Assembly (NCBI GenBank): GCA_015660645.1
Contig: DQKS01000045.1
Location: forward strand, 1-61,912
Length of the DNA stretch: 61,912 nt
Origin: Gammaproteobacteria bacterium
GTDB lineage: Bacteria; Pseudomonadota; Gammaproteobacteria; Magnimaribacterales; Magnimaribacteraceae
Reading direction: 5' to 3'
The notes beneath the pieces are model-generated. The model was not told the origin of the DNA. It was given only the letters and a program-made list of their open reading frames with translations, and ran no database searches. This document shows positions 37,827 through 51,146 of the stretch, in pieces (within the stretch, counting starts at the first letter, position 1; every line of letters starts with the position of its first letter). The position numbers and the translations under genes were made by a program.

Positions 37827-38915
37827 TTAAGCACTATCATATACTTCTTCTGCATGGTTAAAGACTCTACTTGGCGATATGTAACAAAGGCATTTCTTGT
37901 ATTTACCAGGCTCATTACGATGATCTTTACAAACTTCTTCATTATTAGTTCTAGATATAACAATAGCTTTATCACTCCAAGGCCTCCAATTACTAACATT
38001 ACTAGGTCCAAATAGAGTAATTGATGGTGTGTCTACCGCTGCTGCAATATGAGAAGCAACAGAGTCTACTCCTATAAAAAGAGAAGCCTTACTTATTAAA
38101 GCAGCTAAAGATATCAAAGTAGTTTTTCCAGATAAATTTACAACTTCGTTATTTATGCCTTCTTCTATAAAATTTACGTAATCAACTTCGTATTGGTTTG
38201 GGCCGGAAGTTAAAACTACCTTAAACCCTTTATTAGTAAGCATATGAACTAACGGGATATAATTTTCTTGCCTCCATAGTTTAGAATTTCTTCTTGAGGA
38301 CGGATGAATTACACAGTATTTATCTTGAGCATCTACGTTCCTAAATAGTTTTTTATTTTTTTCCCATTCTGAAACTGGAATAGAATCCAAGATATTTAGA
38401 TCTGTATTGAATATCTTAAGACCCAATTTTTTTAAAGAAGATAAATTTCTCTCAACTATATGATTGTCTTCAAGCTCTGGAAGAAAGAAATTAAAACTCT
38501 TTTTCCATAACTTTCTTGTCCTCTTTTTATCGGCTAATGCTACTTTTTTAGCACCTATCATAGCCCAACTCATAGGAATTACTCTCCACTGCGTAGTAAG
38601 AAAAATTCCATAATCGTATCTTTTAAAAAATAATTTTAACCAGAGTTTGAATGACAAAAATATTGTGAAGAAACGAAAAAATTTCTGTCCTACATTGTAA
38701 TATTGTTGGTTAATTTCAGAAGTGGATGAAATTTTTATTATTTCAGAAATATTTAAATTAAACTCAAATATTGATTCAGTGCCTCTGTACAAAAGTATAT
38801 CAATTTTGCTATCAGGAAAATTTAATTTAATATTATCAATCAAAGGCTTGGTGAGTAATACATCCCCATGAAACCTAAGAATAACAATTAAAAATTTTTT
38901 ATTCTTTAAACTCAT
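37827..38915 (-). CDS. glycosyltransferase family 9 (heptosyltransferase-like)
   Basis: Probable LPS core heptosyltransferase. The N-terminal FLIVILRFHGDVLLTKPLIDNI resembles WaaQ-type enzymes, and the C-terminal FIGVDSVASHIAAAVDTPSITLFGPSNVSNWRPW is the ADP-heptose-binding signature with the conserved Asp. PSSRRNSKLWRQENY is also family-typical. A Cys-rich C-terminus (EVCKDHRNEPGKYKKCLCYISP) is similar to that of RfaQ proteins. The exact acceptor is not known. It stands alone with no other LPS core genes. Confidence 0.82.
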   Translation of the reverse strand: MSLKNKKFLIVILRFHGDVLLTKPLIDNIKLNFPDSKIDILLYRGTESIFEFNLNISEIIKISSTSEINQQYYNVGQKFFRFFTIFLSFKLWLKLFFKRYDYGIFLTTQWRVIPMSWAMIGAKKVALADKKRTRKLWKKSFNFFLPELEDNHIVERNLSSLKKLGLKIFNTDLNILDSIPVSEWEKNKKLFRNVDAQDKYCVIHPSSRRNSKLWRQENYIPLVHMLTNKGFKVVLTSGPNQYEVDYVNFIEEGINNEVVNLSGKTTLISLAALISKASLFIGVDSVASHIAAAVDTPSITLFGPSNVSNWRPWSDKAIVISRTNNEEVCKDHRNEPGKYKKCLCYISPSRVFNHAEEVYDSA

Positions 38916-38931
38916 CTTTATCTTAACTCAC

Positions 38932-38960
38932 TTGACACTAAGCTCTTCTGAATGCATTAT
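38932..38960 (+). promoter_or_regulatory. predicted sigma-70 promoter for rpsT
   Basis: TTGACA at 38932-38937 and CATTAT at 38955-38960 are separated by exactly 17 bases and followed by a GC-rich GCGCGG discriminator, as expected for a ribosomal gene. Transcription should start near 38967, about 20 bases before the rpsT ATG. Confidence 0.75.
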
Positions 38961-38987
38961 GCGCGGCTCTTAAAGATACACAAGCAT

Positions 38988-39244
38988 ATGGCAAATATAA
39001 AATCAGCAATTAAAAGAGCAAGACAGAATGTAAAAAGGAATGCTCACAAAAGTACGCAACGATCTGCTGCTAGAACAGCCGTTAAAGCAGTTGAAAGTGC
39101 AGTTGAAGCTAAAGATAAAGAACTTGCAAAAGGGGCTTTCAAAATTGCAGAAAGTTCTCTAGATAGCATGGCCAGTAAAAAAGTTATTCATAAGAATAAA
39201 GCGGCAAGAATAAAATCTCGCTTAAACAAGAAAGTTAAAACTCT

Positions 39245-39248
<4 letters not shown>
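38988..39248 (+). CDS. rpsT: ribosomal protein S20
   Basis: Basic 86-residue protein (E. coli 87) starting [18 protein letters not shown], the standard S20 N-terminus. An in-frame ATG at 38952 lies in the promoter spacer and cannot be used. There is no clear Shine-Dalgarno before 38988; E. coli S20 likewise starts weakly and is autoregulated. Its TAA interlocks with the convergent proB stop (TTAA). Confidence 0.96.
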
Positions 39249-41372
<2,124 letters not shown>

Positions 41373-41396
41373 TTAGATAATAAATGGAAGGGGAAA

Positions 41397-41654
41397 CTAG
41401 AGAGGCTCTACGTTAACAAATTGTCTTAACTTAGGACCTTTCTTTATGAATGAAACTTTTCCTGGAACTTTTGAGAAAAGGGTGTGATCAGTTCCACATC
41501 CGACATTCTTACCAGGATGAAACTTAGTTCCTCTTTGTCTAACAATTATTGCTCCAGGAGTAACTTCTTGGCCACCAAAAACTTTAACGCCAAGTCTCTT
41601 AGAGTTAGAATCTCTTCCATTTCTACTACTTCCACCTGCTTTTTTATGTGCCAT
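41397..41654 (-). CDS. rpmA: ribosomal protein L27
   Basis: An 85-residue protein (E. coli 85) beginning [20 protein letters not shown], whose N-terminal arm reaches the peptidyl-transferase centre. No Firmicutes-type N-terminal propeptide is present. It lies 17 bases after rplU. Confidence 0.97.
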   Translation of the reverse strand: MAHKKAGGSSRNGRDSNSKRLGVKVFGGQEVTPGAIIVRQRGTKFHPGKNVGCGTDHTLFSKVPGKVSFIKKGPKLRQFVNVEPL

Positions 41655-41671
41655 CTTTTATACCTCTAGAA

Positions 41672-41983
41672 CTAAGAATTAATTGATTCTATAAGAATCT
41701 CAGTAAATTTTTGCCTATGACCGTAGGTGCGTCTATAGTCTTTTCTACGCTTCATTTTAAATATCTTTATTTTTTCTGCCTTACCATGACTGATAAGTTT
41801 CGCCATCACCTTAGCGTTTTTAACAAAAGGGCTTCCTATCTTGGAAGCACTTCCATCAGAGATCATTAAAACTTTATCAAATTCAATAGATGTGCCCTCT
41901 TCTCCAGGCAATAATTCAACTTTAAGTTGATCACCTTCGCTAACAGTGTGTTGCTTCCCTCCGCTTTCTATTACGGCAAACAT
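41672..41983 (-). CDS. rplU: ribosomal protein L21
   Basis: A 103-residue protein (E. coli 103) starting MFAVIESGGKQHTVSEGD, with the C-terminal KMKRRKDYRRTYGHRQKFTE signature. The ATG at 41983 has GGAGAAG just upstream. A TTG four codons earlier lies inside that ribosome-binding site. It is the first gene of rplU-rpmA-obgE-proB. Confidence 0.97.
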   Translation of the reverse strand: MFAVIESGGKQHTVSEGDQLKVELLPGEEGTSIEFDKVLMISDGSASKIGSPFVKNAKVMAKLISHGKAEKIKIFKMKRRKDYRRTYGHRQKFTEILIESINS

Positions 41984-42016
41984 ATTCTTCTCCAAATCAG
42001 GAAATTAAGGATGGGC

Positions 42017-42045
42017 ACTATACGAAAAAGATGGTTAATTCGCAA
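42017..42045 (-). promoter_or_regulatory. predicted promoter for rplU-rpmA-obgE-proB
   Basis: On the minus strand TTGCGA (42045-42040) and TATAGT (42022-42017) are 17 bases apart and followed by GCCC. The expected start near 42010 leaves a leader of about 27 bases with GGAGAAG. The divergent ispB-like gene has a TAGAAT at 42076-42081 but no recognisable -35. Confidence 0.65.
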
Positions 42046-42100
42046 TAAAAGAATTAAATACCTAGATACTTACTTTAGAATAGTTATTAAATAAAGAGTT

Positions 42101-43066
42101 ATGAAAAAGAATATAAATAGTATCATCGCTACTGAATTAAAGAATTTAGAAGAATCTCTTTCAAAATCTATAAGCTCTGAGGTAAGTTTGGCTACAGAAG
42201 TTAGTACTTACCTAGTCAATTCTGGGGGGAAAAGAATCAGGCCTTTAATCTGTATTTTAACGGCAAAGGCTCTCGGGTATAAAGGAAATAAGCTTACTCA
42301 GCTAGCAAGCTCAATTGAACTTCTTCACACAGCAACTTTAATACATGATGATGTGGTGGATGAGAGCTCGTCAAGAAGAGGAAAAGAAAGCATACACAAG
42401 AAATGGGATAATGCACATGGAGTGCTTGTGGGGGATTTTGTCTATTCAAAAGCTTTTCAATTAATGGCCGGGCTACGAAACCCTAAGATAATTAAAATTC
42501 TTGCAGATTCAACCAATATAATTTCTGAAGGAGAAGTTCTGCAATTATCCCTAAAAAATAAAGCAATTATTTCTGAGAAAGATTACTTTGAAATAATAGG
42601 TAGGAAAACAGCCGAGCTATTCAAAGCTGCTTCTCAGAGTGCTGCAGTATTATCAGGAGCTTCGAATGAAGTCATAAAAACAGCAGGAGATTTTGCCTAT
42701 TCGTTAGGAATAGCTTTCCAAATTCAAGATGATTTACTAGATTATTTTGGTAATAAAGAATTGACTGGTAAAAAGATTGGTAAAGATTTTGAAGAAGGGA
42801 AAATAACTTTACCTCTTCTACGTACTATTGAATTAACATCAAATCAAAACAAAAAAACTATACTCAAACTGATATCAAAAAAAGATTCTTCAAGCTTGTC
42901 AAAAGTTATCGAAATAATTAAGGGATCAGGAGCCTTAAAAGAAGTTCAAGAAATTTGTAATTCTTATATAGAAGATTGCTTATCTAAAGTCTCATTATTT
43001 CCTGATTCAATTTACAAAATAAAAATCCAGAATATAGTCAAAGAGGTAAGCGAAAGAAAAGGTTAA
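42101..43066 (+). CDS. ispB: polyprenyl diphosphate synthase (octaprenyl type)
   Basis: trans-Prenyltransferase making the quinone side chain. Both aspartate-rich motifs are intact: LIHDDVVDESSSRRG (DDVVD at 83-87) and IQDDLLDYFG (DDLLD at 210-214). GGKRIRPL near the N-terminus is also conserved. The 321-residue length and the position divergent from rplU match E. coli ispB. Chain length (C40 or another) cannot be fixed from sequence. Confidence 0.9.
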   Translation: MKKNINSIIATELKNLEESLSKSISSEVSLATEVSTYLVNSGGKRIRPLICILTAKALGYKGNKLTQLASSIELLHTATLIHDDVVDESSSRRGKESIHKKWDNAHGVLVGDFVYSKAFQLMAGLRNPKIIKILADSTNIISEGEVLQLSLKNKAIISEKDYFEIIGRKTAELFKAASQSAAVLSGASNEVIKTAGDFAYSLGIAFQIQDDLLDYFGNKELTGKKIGKDFEEGKITLPLLRTIELTSNQNKKTILKLISKKDSSSLSKVIEIIKGSGALKEVQEICNSYIEDCLSKVSLFPDSIYKIKIQNIVKEVSERKG

Positions 43067-43124
43067 AAAGAAAAGAAAGTATGTTTATTGTATGATGGAT
43101 AGATTCTAACTACGTGAGGTCTTA

Positions 43125-43649
43125 ATGAGGACGTTTTCACCCCAAAAAAGTTATGAAAAGGAAGAGATACTAGACTGCGCTGAAGGCAATCTCTTTGGAC
43201 CATTAAACGGAAGGCTCCCCACACCAAACATGCTAATGTTTGATAGAATTACTGAAATTAATGACTCCAAAGGCAAGTATCATAAAGGGAGTATAATTGC
43301 AGAACTCGACATAGATCCAAGTCTGTGGTTTTTTGATTGTCACTTTAAAGAAGATCCTGTTATGCCGGGTTGTCTGGGTCTTGATGCAATGTGGCAACTT
43401 GTAGGCTTCTATCTCTGTTGGTTAGGGAACCCCGGTAAAGGAAGAGCCTTAGGTTCTTCGGAAGTAAAATTCTTTGGACAAGTGCTTCCGACAGCTAAAA
43501 AGGTAACTTTTAAAATAGACATGAAAAGAGTTGTTAATTTAGATCTTACAGTAGGTATAGGAGAAGGATCTATGTCGGTAGATGGAAGAGAAATTTATAC
43601 GGCTAAAGGCCTGAAAGTTGGTTTATTTGAAGATACCTCTTCGTTTTAA
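43125..43649 (+). CDS. fabA: 3-hydroxydecanoyl-ACP dehydratase/isomerase
   Basis: Makes the cis double bond for unsaturated fatty acids. [29 protein letters not shown] holds the catalytic His73 and Asp87, corresponding to His and Asp of E. coli FabA. The length of 174 compares with 172 in E. coli. A GTGAGG lies upstream of the ATG. It is directly followed by fabB, a common pair in gammaproteobacteria. Confidence 0.97.
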   Translation: MRTFSPQKSYEKEEILDCAEGNLFGPLNGRLPTPNMLMFDRITEINDSKGKYHKGSIIAELDIDPSLWFFDCHFKEDPVMPGCLGLDAMWQLVGFYLCWLGNPGKGRALGSSEVKFFGQVLPTAKKVTFKIDMKRVVNLDLTVGIGEGSMSVDGREIYTAKGLKVGLFEDTSSF

Positions 43650-43652
43650 AAA

Positions 43653-44867
43653 ATGCAAAAAGTAGTAGTTACGGGGTTTGGCATTGTCTCCAGTTTAGGC
43701 AATAACATTGAAGAAGTAACTAATTCACTTAAGACTTTATCATCTGGAATAATCTTAAACGAGATTAATAAAGAGATGGGACTAAGGAGTTTTATATCAG
43801 GTTCTATTAAAAATCTAGATCTGAAAGAAAAGATTGATAGGAAACTTTATAGATTTATGGGCGATGCAGCAGCTTATGCTTATATAAGTACTGAACAGGC
43901 TATAAAAGATGCCAACCTGTCTCTTGATGAGCTTTCTAATGATAGAACTGGGATAATTATGGGATCTGGAGGTGCATCTTCAGAAGATACAATTGATTCT
44001 GCAGATATACTTAGATCAAAAGGACTAAAGAGAATAGGTCCTTACAGGGTAACCAAAGCAATGGGGAGCACGGTCTCAGCTTGTCTAGCAACATCATTTG
44101 GTATTAAAGGCGTTAACTACTCCATATCCTCTGCATGCTCTACAAGTGCACATTGTATAGGCGCCGGCATGGAACAAATACAACTAGGTAAGCAAGATAT
44201 AGTTATAGTAGGAGGCGGTGAAGCAGAGCATTGGGGTACAACTAGTCTTTTTGATGCTATGGGAGCCCTTTCAACAAAATATAATGAAGAGCCAAAAAAA
44301 GCTTCAAGAGCTTTTGATCAAAACAGGGATGGGTTTGTTATTGCTGGTGGAGGTGGCACTCTAATTCTTGAGGCAGAAGAACATGCCCTTAAAAGAGGTG
44401 CACATATATATGCTGAACTTTCAGGCTATGCAGCTACTTCAGATGGCCAAGATATGGTTAGTCCTTCTGGCGAAGGAGCCAGGAAATGTATGCAATTAGC
44501 TCTAGATATGTGTGGAAATAAAAAGATTGACTACATAAATGCTCATGGAACTAGTACACCAGCAGGCGATTTAACTGAATTACAAGCTATTAAGTCTGTT
44601 TTTGCAAAAGACATCCCTGCCATCAGTTCAACTAAATCTCTTTCAGGGCATTCATTAGGTGCAGCTGGAGTTCACGAAGCTATTTATTGTCTAATCATGA
44701 TTAAGGAAGGTTTTTTAGTTGGTTCCATTAATATAGACAATATTGCTGAAGGAGCTGAAGATTTTCCTATAATTCAAGAAAATAAGGAATTAGAAGTTAA
44801 ACGCGTTTTAAGCAATAGCTTTGGCTTCGGAGGCACAAATGCCTCATTAATATTTGAAAAGTCTTAA
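43653..44867 (+). CDS. fabB: 3-oxoacyl-ACP synthase I
   Basis: Condensing enzyme that elongates the cis-unsaturated intermediate from FabA. The catalytic triad is Cys162 ([10 protein letters not shown]), His298 ([12 protein letters not shown]) and His333 ([12 protein letters not shown]); the His positions equal those of E. coli FabB. The length is 404. It starts 3 bases after fabA and its stop interlocks with the convergent ssb stop (TTAA). Confidence 0.96.
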   Translation: MQKVVVTGFGIVSSLGNNIEEVTNSLKTLSSGIILNEINKEMGLRSFISGSIKNLDLKEKIDRKLYRFMGDAAAYAYISTEQAIKDANLSLDELSNDRTGIIMGSGGASSEDTIDSADILRSKGLKRIGPYRVTKAMGSTVSACLATSFGIKGVNYSISSACSTSAHCIGAGMEQIQLGKQDIVIVGGGEAEHWGTTSLFDAMGALSTKYNEEPKKASRAFDQNRDGFVIAGGGGTLILEAEEHALKRGAHIYAELSGYAATSDGQDMVSPSGEGARKCMQLALDMCGNKKIDYINAHGTSTPAGDLTELQAIKSVFAKDIPAISSTKSLSGHSLGAAGVHEAIYCLIMIKEGFLVGSINIDNIAEGAEDFPIIQENKELEVKRVLSNSFGFGGTNASLIFEKS

Positions 44868-45301
44868 AAAGGTATATCGTCGTCAGTTATACCGCTATCA
44901 GGAACTTCCGATATTTCTTCTCCACTAGGTGTGCTAGATTTTTCATAGCTATCGGAACTAGAACCTCTGCTGTCTAAGAATTGCATATCCCTGCCGATGA
45001 CCTCAGTAGTATAACGAGTCTGGCCATCCTGTTCCCATTTTCTAGTCTGTAGCTGCCCTTCAATATAAATTTTGGAACCTTTTTTAAGGTACTCACCTGC
45101 TATTTCAGCAAGACGTCTCCAAAGAACAACTCTATGCCATTCTGTTTTTTCTTGGTCCATTCCCGTATCTTTATCTTTCCAAGATTCAGAGGTAGCAATA
45201 CTTAATGTAGTGACTGCTGCTCCACCAGCTGTATATTTTATTTCCGGATCTTGTCCTAAGTTTCCTACTAGAATAACTTTATTAATTCCACTTCTTGCCA
45301 T
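44864..45301 (-). CDS. ssb: single-stranded DNA-binding protein
   Basis: An OB fold (residues 1-110, starting [20 protein letters not shown]) is followed by a short Ser-rich linker and the acidic tip DDDIPF, which recruits repair and replication proteins including the chi subunit. At 145 residues it is shorter than E. coli SSB (178) because the linker is reduced. It is divergent from uvrA, the conserved arrangement. Confidence 0.96.
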   Translation of the reverse strand: MARSGINKVILVGNLGQDPEIKYTAGGAAVTTLSIATSESWKDKDTGMDQEKTEWHRVVLWRRLAEIAGEYLKKGSKIYIEGQLQTRKWEQDGQTRYTTEVIGRDMQFLDSRGSSSDSYEKSSTPSGEEISEVPDSGITDDDIPF

Positions 45302-45341
45302 ATCAATTTTATATCTAATTTAAGTTAAATGTTTCAACAAG

Positions 45342-45351
45342 GATTATAATC
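45342..45351. promoter_or_regulatory. palindromic -10 element shared by ssb and uvrA
   Basis: GATTATAATC is a perfect 10-base palindrome that contains TATAAT on both strands, 41 bases from the ssb start and 45 from the uvrA start. Neither strand has a good -35 at 17 bases. No SOS box (CTG-N10-CAG) is visible in this spacer. Confidence 0.35.
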
Positions 45352-45395
45352 AGTTTTCTGAAGTTAAGGTCTAAAACATTTAATTTTCTTTATAA

Positions 45396-48230
45396 ATGAA
45401 ACATATAAAAGTTCGTGGAGCAAGACAGCATAATCTAAAAAATATAAACGTAGATCTTCCTAGAGATCAACTTGTTGTTATAACTGGACTTTCAGGATCA
45501 GGAAAATCTTCTCTTGCCTTTGATACTCTTTATGCAGAGGGACAAAGAAGATATGTGGAGTCTCTATCATCTTATGCCAGGAACTTCTTATCAGTGATGG
45601 AGAAACCTGATGTTGATCACATTGAAGGCTTATCTCCTGCCATTTCTATCCAACAAAAAACAACTTCCCATAATCCCAGATCTACGGTCGGCACAGTCAC
45701 AGAAATCTATGACTATCTAAGATTATTATTTGCTAGAGCCGGTACCCCTAAATGTCCGAATCATAATATTTCTCTAGAAGGTCAAAGTGTTAATCAGATA
45801 TGTGATCAAGTATTGAAGACTCCTAAAGATTTAATATTTGCAATTTTAGCTCCGTTAGTAAATGAGCAAAAAGGTGAACATCTTCATGTTTTTGAAGAAT
45901 TAAAAGTTCAAGGCTACGTCAGAGTTAGAGTGAATGGAATAATAGTTGATGTTGATGATGTGCCCAAACTAAATAAGAATAAAAAACATTCCATTGAAGC
46001 AGTTATAGATAGACTTAAGATGCCTAAAAATATTGATGATGATTTTAAATTAAGGCTCTCTGAATCTTTAGAAAATGGCCTGAATCTAGGAGAAGGATTA
46101 GTAAAAATCTTAGATATAAAAGGAGACTTAGAAGAAAAAACCTATTCATCTAAAATGGCTTGTGCTGAATGTGGTTATAGCATTCCAGAGCTTGAACCGC
46201 GATTATTTACTTTTAATAATCCTGCTGGAGCCTGTCCAGAATGTGAAGGACTAGGGATAAAACCTTACGTAGATGTAAATAAAGTAATACATGAACCATC
46301 TGCAAGTCTATCCGAAGGAGCCATCGTAGGGTGGGACGTAAATAATAAATATCATTACCATTTATTACGCTGCTTATCGAACCATTATAATTTCTCTCTA
46401 GAAGAACCACTTAATCAATTATCTGATCAAACCAAAGAATTAATCCTAGAAGGGTCTAATGGAGAGCCTATTAATTTTAGCTGGAGAAGCAAACGAGGAA
46501 AGTTAGTTGAAAGGATTTATCCATTTGAAGGTGTGATGACTAATATCAATCGCAGATACAAAGAAACAGACTCAAATGGTGTTAGAGAGTATCTATCGAA
46601 GCTTATAAGTGTCAGGGACTGTCAATCTTGTTCAGGTACAAGGCTTAGAGAAGAAGCTCGCAATGTATTTTTAGACAAGAGCTCTCTCCCCAATATAACT
46701 ACTCTAACCATTGATGAGGCATTTAGTTTTTTTTCTATGTTAAAACTCAAGGGGACTAAAAAAGAGATAGCTGATCGGATTGTAAAAGAAATTAAAGAGA
46801 GATTAGAATTCTTAATTGATGTTGGACTTAACTATTTAACCTTAGATAGGAGTGCTGAAAGTCTTAGCGGTGGAGAAGCCCAAAGAATTAGATTAGCCAG
46901 CCAGATTGGGGCCGGTCTTGTAGGTGTAACTTATATTCTCGATGAACCTTCTATTGGCCTACACCAAAGAGACAATGAAAAATTATTAAAAACACTCATA
47001 AAACTTAGAGATCTAGGTAACTCTGTCATAGTCGTTGAGCATGACCATGACACCATGCTTTTCGCAGATCACATAATAGATGTAGGACCAGGAGCAGGTG
47101 TTCATGGTGGAGAAATCTGTGCGCAAGGAACAGTTAAGGACATTTCTGATTCAGAAAAATCACTAACTGGACAGTATCTATCTGGAAAGAGGTCTATTTC
47201 TTTACCTAAAGAGAGACAAAAAATAACAAAGAATAAAGTAATTAAACTTAAAGGAGCAAAGGGACATAATTTACAAAATGTTAATTTAGAACTTCCTTTA
47301 GGTTTATTTGTTTGTGTTACAGGGGTCTCTGGATCAGGTAAATCTACTCTAATAAACCAAACTTTATTGCCTGCTATATCAAATAAAATAGGTAGATCAG
47401 CATTTGTAGATACGAAACCATTCGAAAAAATTACGGGCATTGATGATATTGATAAAATTATTGAAATTAGTCAAAGCCCTATTGGGAGAACTCCTAGATC
47501 TAATCCAGCAACCTACACAGGGCTATTTACACCAATCAGGGAGCTGTTTGCCGGCACACAAGAAGCTAGATCTCGAGGCTACAAGATTGGACGTTTTAGC
47601 TTTAACGTAAAAGGCGGAAGATGCGAATCTTGCCAAGGGGATGGCGTCATCAAAGTAGAAATGCATTTCCTTCCTGATATATATGTTAAATGTGATGTTT
47701 GTAATGGCAAAAGATATAACCGAGAAACTCTCGATATTAAATTTAAAAATAAAAATATATTTGAAGTCTTGGACATGACGGTTGAAGATTCTTTAGAATT
47801 CTTTAATGCTATTCCTTCCATTAAAAAGAAGCTAAGTACTCTTCAAGACGTCGGGCTTGGTTATGTTAGATTAGGTCAGCAGGCAACTACCTTATCTGGA
47901 GGAGAAGCGCAAAGAGTTAAGCTTGGGAAAGAGCTATCTAAAAGTTCTTTGAGTCACACTCTTTATATTTTAGATGAACCCACCACTGGTTTACATATTT
48001 ACGATGTAGAACTTCTCTTAAAAGTTCTAAATAGATTAAGAGACAGCGGAAATACAGTCGTTGTTATAGAACATAATATGGAGGTTATAAAATCTGCTGA
48101 TTGGATAATAGATCTTGGTCCAGAAGGAGGATCTGGTGGAGGTAAGATTGTAGCTTCAGGTACACCGGAAGCAATCGGATCTTCCAAAAACTCTCACACT
48201 GGGAAGCACCTCAGAAAACTTCTAAACTAG
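45396..48230 (+). CDS. uvrA: excinuclease ABC subunit A
   Basis: Damage-recognition ATPase of nucleotide excision repair, 944 residues. It has two ABC modules: Walker [15 protein letters not shown] near residue 32 and [13 protein letters not shown] near 644, with signatures [16 protein letters not shown] and [16 protein letters not shown]. Zinc-binding CxxC pairs lie at CAECG/CPECEG and [17 protein letters not shown]. The N-terminal [20 protein letters not shown] is standard. Its TAG interlocks with the convergent rplQ stop (CTAG). Confidence 0.97.
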   Translation: MKHIKVRGARQHNLKNINVDLPRDQLVVITGLSGSGKSSLAFDTLYAEGQRRYVESLSSYARNFLSVMEKPDVDHIEGLSPAISIQQKTTSHNPRSTVGTVTEIYDYLRLLFARAGTPKCPNHNISLEGQSVNQICDQVLKTPKDLIFAILAPLVNEQKGEHLHVFEELKVQGYVRVRVNGIIVDVDDVPKLNKNKKHSIEAVIDRLKMPKNIDDDFKLRLSESLENGLNLGEGLVKILDIKGDLEEKTYSSKMACAECGYSIPELEPRLFTFNNPAGACPECEGLGIKPYVDVNKVIHEPSASLSEGAIVGWDVNNKYHYHLLRCLSNHYNFSLEEPLNQLSDQTKELILEGSNGEPINFSWRSKRGKLVERIYPFEGVMTNINRRYKETDSNGVREYLSKLISVRDCQSCSGTRLREEARNVFLDKSSLPNITTLTIDEAFSFFSMLKLKGTKKEIADRIVKEIKERLEFLIDVGLNYLTLDRSAESLSGGEAQRIRLASQIGAGLVGVTYILDEPSIGLHQRDNEKLLKTLIKLRDLGNSVIVVEHDHDTMLFADHIIDVGPGAGVHGGEICAQGTVKDISDSEKSLTGQYLSGKRSISLPKERQKITKNKVIKLKGAKGHNLQNVNLELPLGLFVCVTGVSGSGKSTLINQTLLPAISNKIGRSAFVDTKPFEKITGIDDIDKIIEISQSPIGRTPRSNPATYTGLFTPIRELFAGTQEARSRGYKIGRFSFNVKGGRCESCQGDGVIKVEMHFLPDIYVKCDVCNGKRYNRETLDIKFKNKNIFEVLDMTVEDSLEFFNAIPSIKKKLSTLQDVGLGYVRLGQQATTLSGGEAQRVKLGKELSKSSLSHTLYILDEPTTGLHIYDVELLLKVLNRLRDSGNTVVVIEHNMEVIKSADWIIDLGPEGGSGGGKIVASGTPEAIGSSKNSHTGKHLRKLLN

Positions 48231-48634
48231 GCGCTGACTGTTTCCTCTTCTGCTGCAGTCTCTTCGGTAGCCTCTTCATCATTCAAAACAAATTCAATTT
48301 GAGCTGCGGGTGATTTATCTCCTGCTCTGAATCCTCTTTTAATGATACGTAAATAACCTCCAGGTCTATCAGCATACCTAGGTCCAAGTTCATCAAACAA
48401 TTTAGCTACTGCCGGCTTTGACTGCAATCTTGCATAAGCAATTCTTTGATTAGCTACAGTATTTTTTTTTGCTAAAGTTACTAGTGGTTCTAAAAAACCT
48501 CTAATTTCTTTAGCTTTAGCCAATGTTGTCCTAACAGATTCATGCTCAATGATTGAAATAGCCAACCCCTTCATAAGAGCCCCTCTTTGCGGACTATTTC
48601 TATTAAGCTTTCTACCTGTCTTTCTATGTCTCAT
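48227..48634 (-). CDS. rplQ: ribosomal protein L17
   Basis: A 135-residue protein with the standard start [20 protein letters not shown]. The last 18 or so residues form an acidic Glu/Ala/Thr extension ([16 protein letters not shown]), another acidic tail like the one on S2. It is the last gene of the alpha operon. Confidence 0.96.
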   Translation of the reverse strand: MRHRKTGRKLNRNSPQRGALMKGLAISIIEHESVRTTLAKAKEIRGFLEPLVTLAKKNTVANQRIAYARLQSKPAVAKLFDELGPRYADRPGGYLRIIKRGFRAGDKSPAAQIEFVLNDEEATEETAAEEETVSA

Positions 48635-48655
48635 TTTTCTTAATTATTAATGATA

Positions 48656-49636
48656 TTAATTTGATTCTGGTGGCCAATGTTCTAAAATTAACCCTAGGGA
48701 CAAGCCTCTAGAAAGAAGAACTTCTTTTATCTCATTCAGAGATTTCTTTCCTAAGTTAGGTGTTCTCAATAAGTCAGATTCCATTCTTGTAACCAAATCA
48801 CCAATGTAATGTATATTTTCAGTTTTTAAACAATTAGCTGACCTTACAGTTAATTCAAGCTCATCTACAGGCCTAAGCATAATAGGATCAATTTTTACTT
48901 CTTCTTGTTCTTCAATAACTTCTTCTAATCTTCCTAATTCAGCAAAAGCTGACAGCTGGTGTTGCAATATAGTAGCTGAAATTCTTAAAATTTCTTCAGC
49001 ATCTAAAGTTCCATCAGTATCTATATCTATAGTAAGTCTGTCTAAGTTAGTACGTTGTTCTACCCTAGCGTTGTCTACTTGATAAGTAACACGTTTTACT
49101 GGCGAGTAAGTAGCATCCAGCCTAAGCAAACCTGTCTCTTGACCTTCATCTTCTCCAAGACTCTTAAGGGGTACAAAGCCTCTTCCTCTGGTCACTTTCA
49201 AAGTCATATTAAGAGAGCCTTCATTGTTTAAAGTAGCTATATGATGATCGGGATCAACTATTTCTACGCCTGCTGGTAGTTCTATATCCGCAGCAGTTAT
49301 AGCACCACTTCCTTTTTTACTTAAGGTTAATTCAACTTCTTCAGCTTCTAATAACCTCACTGATAATTCTTTTAGATTTAATAGAATATCTATTACATCT
49401 TCTTGAACTCCTTCTATAGTACTGTATTCATGAAGAACCCCTTCAATTTTAACCTCTGAAACAGCAGTGCCAGGCATAGAGGAGAGTATAATTCTTCTTA
49501 AGGCATTACCTAAAGTATGCCCGAAACCCTGCTCTAAAGGCTCTAATACTATCTTGGACTTAGTAGGACCAACTTCCTCTACCAAGATATCAGTAGGTGT
49601 TAGAAAATTTTTTATAATGTCGTAGTTATCAGTCAT
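48656..49636 (-). CDS. rpoA: RNA polymerase alpha subunit
   Basis: A 326-residue protein (E. coli 329). The N-terminal assembly domain contains [21 protein letters not shown]-like sequence at residues 32-51, and the C-terminal domain (about 245-320, ending [23 protein letters not shown]) contacts UP elements and activators. It lies between rpsD and rplQ in the standard order. Confidence 0.97.
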   Translation of the reverse strand: MTDNYDIIKNFLTPTDILVEEVGPTKSKIVLEPLEQGFGHTLGNALRRIILSSMPGTAVSEVKIEGVLHEYSTIEGVQEDVIDILLNLKELSVRLLEAEEVELTLSKKGSGAITAADIELPAGVEIVDPDHHIATLNNEGSLNMTLKVTRGRGFVPLKSLGEDEGQETGLLRLDATYSPVKRVTYQVDNARVEQRTNLDRLTIDIDTDGTLDAEEILRISATILQHQLSAFAELGRLEEVIEEQEEVKIDPIMLRPVDELELTVRSANCLKTENIHYIGDLVTRMESDLLRTPNLGKKSLNEIKEVLLSRGLSLGLILEHWPPESN

Positions 49637-49653
49637 TTTTTTCCTCTTCAGTA

Positions 49654-50277
49654 TTATTTTGAATAAAGCTCGATTATTAGATTCTCATTAATATCAGTAT
49701 CTAAAGAAGCTCTTTCGGGTAATGATTTAAAAGTTCCTAAGAATAAAGAAGGGTTTACATCAACCCAATCAACTTCTTCTCTATTTTTTGCAATTTCCAA
49801 TGATTGCTGTACTCGTACTTGGGCCTGAGCACCATTTGATAAAGTTATAACGTCTCCAGCAGAAACTTGATAACTAGGTATATTGACCTTCTTATCATTT
49901 ATCAAAACAGCTTTATGACTTACTAATTGTCTTGCTTCCGCTCTTGTTGTAGCAAAGCCCATTCTGTAAACAACATTATCGAGTCTGCTCTCTAGAATCT
50001 GTAACAGATTATCTCCAGTCACTCCTTTCATTCTTGCAGCATGTTTATAATAAGTTTTAAATTGCTTTTCCATCACACCATAGATTCTTCTTACTTTCTG
50101 TTTTTCTCTTAATTGAACCCCATAGTCTGAGATTCGAGGCCTTCTACTTCTTCCGTGCTGGCCAGGGACAGTTTCAGCTTTACATTTTGAGTCATGCGCC
50201 CTAATACCACTCTTTAAAAGCAGATCTCTTCCTTCTCTTCTAGAAAGTTTACATTTAGGTCCTAGGTATCTTGCCAT
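49654..50277 (-). CDS. rpsD: ribosomal protein S4
   Basis: A 207-residue protein (E. coli 206) with an S4 RNA-binding domain ([33 protein letters not shown]). The N-terminus [16 protein letters not shown] has isolated Cys residues but not a full zinc motif. S4 is the known translational repressor of the alpha operon in E. coli. Its ATG shares one base with the rpsK stop. Confidence 0.97.
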   Translation of the reverse strand: MARYLGPKCKLSRREGRDLLLKSGIRAHDSKCKAETVPGQHGRSRRPRISDYGVQLREKQKVRRIYGVMEKQFKTYYKHAARMKGVTGDNLLQILESRLDNVVYRMGFATTRAEARQLVSHKAVLINDKKVNIPSYQVSAGDVITLSNGAQAQVRVQQSLEIAKNREEVDWVDVNPSLFLGTFKSLPERASLDTDINENLIIELYSK

Positions 50278-50651
50278 TAGACTCTCCTCCTCTTAGGCGG
50301 CCTACAGCCGTTATGAGGTATTGGTGTTACATCTGTTATTTTAGTTATCTTAAAACCCCTCGAATTTAAGCCTCTTATAGCAGACTCTCTTCCTGATCCT
50401 GGCCCTCTAACTTGAATCTCTAAGCTCTCTACACCTGCCATCTTAACTTTATCACCTACCGCTTCGGCTGCTTTCTGAGCGGCAAAAGGAGTACTCTTAC
50501 GTGAGCCCCTGAATCCTTGAGCGCCCGCACTAGACTGGGCAATAGCATTACCTTTTTTATCAGTAATATTTATTAACGTATTATTAAAAGATGCGTGTAT
50601 ATGAGCAATTGCTTCACTTACTCTCCTCTTTGTAGTTTTTTTTGTAACCAT
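50277..50651 (-). CDS. rpsK: ribosomal protein S11
   Basis: A 124-residue platform protein with [22 protein letters not shown] and the C-terminal [15 protein letters not shown] signature. It starts 3 bases after rpsM and is coupled to rpsD by a one-base overlap. Confidence 0.97.
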   Translation of the reverse strand: MVTKKTTKRRVSEAIAHIHASFNNTLINITDKKGNAIAQSSAGAQGFRGSRKSTPFAAQKAAEAVGDKVKMAGVESLEIQVRGPGSGRESAIRGLNSRGFKITKITDVTPIPHNGCRPPKRRRV

Positions 50652-50654
50652 TTT

Positions 50655-51011
50655 TTACCTTCTTATTGGCCTTAGAGGGCCTTTTCGTGTTCTAGCATTA
50701 TTCTTTGTATTTTGTCCTCTAACTGGTAAATGCCTTCTATGACGAATACCTCTATTAGTTCCTAAATCCATTAATCTTTTTATGTTTGTAGCAATATCTC
50801 TTCTAAGATCACCTTCCACAACAAACTTTCCTATTTCTGTTCTTATAGCTTCTAATTGATCTTCATTTAGATCAGCTATTTTTGTTGAAGGATCGATTCC
50901 TACCGCTGAACAAATACTTAATGATCTAGTTTTTCCTATACCAAAAACATAAGTTAAAGATATCTCTGCATGTTTATTATCTGGAATGTTTACGCCTGCT
51001 ACACGAGCCAT
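50655..51011 (-). CDS. rpsM: ribosomal protein S13
   Basis: A 118-residue head protein (E. coli 118) starting [22 protein letters not shown], with [19 protein letters not shown] at the C-terminus, which contacts the P-site tRNA. It follows rpmJ by 9 bases. Confidence 0.97.
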   Translation of the reverse strand: MARVAGVNIPDNKHAEISLTYVFGIGKTRSLSICSAVGIDPSTKIADLNEDQLEAIRTEIGKFVVEGDLRRDIATNIKRLMDLGTNRGIRHRRHLPVRGQNTKNNARTRKGPLRPIRR

Positions 51012-51020
51012 TTTTCTCTC

Positions 51021-51137
51021 CTAACCTTGTCTTTGTTTATGTCTTGGTTCTTTGTTACAAATTACATAGAGAGTTCCTTTTCTCTTTACGATTTTACAAT
51101 CTCTACAAATCTTTTTTACAGAAGCTCTTACTTTCAT
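51021..51137 (-). CDS. rpmJ: ribosomal protein L36
   Basis: A 38-residue protein read as [20 protein letters not shown] and onward to KQRQG. It keeps the zinc-ribbon ligands Cys11, Cys14, Cys27 and His33, so it is the zinc-containing form. It lies between secY and rpsM, 9 bases from each, the conserved end of the spc operon. Confidence 0.97.
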   Translation of the reverse strand: MKVRASVKKICRDCKIVKRKGTLYVICNKEPRHKQRQG

Positions 51138-51146
51138 AATTTTCTC

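Noticed and set aside
38952-38990. Earlier in-frame ATG that would add 12 residues to S20
   Set aside because: It lies inside the promoter spacer and -10 region and so is upstream of the predicted transcript start; the standard S20 start is at 38988.
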